From NCBI GenBank assembly GCA_905233955.1, contig CAJOFQ010000005.1:62001-126000 (forward strand): a stretch of DNA of 64,000 nucleotides, given 5' to 3'. Both the position numbers and the translations under genes were made by a program. Shown one piece after another: positions 63,467 through 64,000 of the stretch (its first letter is position 1; each line of letters starts with the position of its first letter). The notes beneath the pieces are model-generated. The model did no database searches and had not been told where the DNA came from. It was given only the letters and a program-made list of their open reading frames with translations. The stretch comes from an uncultured Lachnospiraceae bacterium (lineage in GTDB: Bacteria > Bacillota > Clostridia > Lachnospirales > Lachnospiraceae).

Positions 63467-64000
63467 TGGAGAAACCGCACATAGACAGCCTGCCTCAGAG
63501 ATTGATGTCAATTTTCAGGGGCAGGGATGATGTGACTGAAGAAGAGATTATTTCCATGGTTAATGAGGGTCATGAGCAGGGGGTGCTTCGGGCATCTGAG
63601 GCAGCTATGATCCAGAATATTTTTTCTTTTGCCGACAAGGACGCAAAGGATATTATGGTTCACCGCAAGGATATTGTGGCGATCGACGCCAAGATAACCC
63701 TGCGTGAGGCAATATCAGTTTTTGAAGAGCATTCTTATTCCAGATTCCCTGTATATCTTGAAGATCTGGATGATATTGTAGGTATCATACATCTTAGAGA
63801 TATGTTTCATTATTGTCTCAGGAGGGAGGATTACGACAAGCCTGTCAGGGATCTTGATGATCTTATCAGACCGGCCCAGTTTGTTCCTGAGACACACGGA
63901 ATAAATACTCTTTTTACACAGATGCAATTAAAAAAATCCCACATGGCAATAGTAATGGATGAATATGGCCAGACCAGCGGGCTTTTGTCTATGGAGGATA
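63466..64000 (+). CDS. CorC-like CBS-domain protein, N-terminal part
   Basis: The gene starts at ATG 63466, overlapping the alr stop by 1 nt, and runs off the right edge. The visible 178 residues match the cytosolic CorC/HlyC type: an N-terminal helical part with EEEIISMVNEGHEQGVL, then paired CBS motifs around KDIMVHRKDIVAID, EHSYSRFPVYLEDLDDIVGIIHLRDMF and KSHMAIVMDEYGQTSGL. The DUF21 membrane domain of longer homologues is absent at the N-terminus, as in CorC. Members are linked to magnesium or cobalt efflux. Confidence 0.88.
   Translation, partial: MEKPHIDSLPQRLMSIFRGRDDVTEEEIISMVNEGHEQGVLRASEAAMIQNIFSFADKDAKDIMVHRKDIVAIDAKITLREAISVFEEHSYSRFPVYLEDLDDIVGIIHLRDMFHYCLRREDYDKPVRDLDDLIRPAQFVPETHGINTLFTQMQLKKSHMAIVMDEYGQTSGLLSMED

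Overview
The window looks like a chromosomal segment from a motile anaerobe of the Lachnospiraceae, probably Butyrivibrio- or Roseburia-like. The reasons are gene content and style: trigger factor-clpP-clpX, LL-diaminopimelate aminotransferase (dapL) beside dapF, a eukaryotic-type HisA, an [FeFe]-hydrogenase of the group B type with HydE, FliB flagellin methylase, several chemoreceptors, AGGAGG ribosome binding sites, TTG and GTG starts, and moderate G+C (judged by eye). The assignment is inference; no search was run.

Layout. 1-5.7 kb: end of pta, a 34-residue membrane peptide resembling Prli42, DUF1653, CYTH and DJ-1 proteins, then tig-clpP-clpX closed by a bidirectional terminator. 5.7-9.9 kb (minus strand): a LacI regulator, engB and a zinc ABC transporter read as one overlapping operon. 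10-18.5 kb: phosphatase, acylphosphatase, then a motility block of chemoreceptor, sugar-binding lipoprotein, second chemoreceptor, group B [FeFe]-hydrogenase and two unknown proteins, one very acidic. 18.5-18.9 kb is a structured non-coding stretch leading to fliB. 20-36 kb is mostly housekeeping: CarD-like factor, amidase, PAP2, guaB, HisA, dapF-dapL, Xaa-Pro peptidase, polA, the tRNA U34 hydroxylation/methylation pair (trmR/trhP), lactonase, aroC, tgt, yajC.

37-44.5 kb holds the most unusual gene, a Tet(M)-like translation GTPase fused to a Rae1/YacP-type NYN nuclease, overlapping a HerA-like ATPase gene and followed by thiN, an unknown repeat-type protein and hydE. 44.5-57.2 kb is a surface and signalling region: an MMPL exporter overlapping a GLUG-repeat surface protein, a HypB-like GTPase lacking the usual metal ligands, a ferredoxin-type aldo/keto reductase, and a 1429-residue hybrid histidine kinase with a long disordered extracellular insertion, overlapping its response regulator. 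A 152-bp MITE-like inverted repeat bounded by TA follows. 57.4-64 kb returns to metabolism: NADP-isocitrate dehydrogenase, an ABC-F ATPase, a coiled-coil protein, NAD(P)HX dehydratase, alanine racemase and the start of a CorC-like CBS protein.

No rRNA, tRNA, CRISPR array, transposase or prophage gene was recognised. All family calls come from reading motifs; no database search or alignment was possible.
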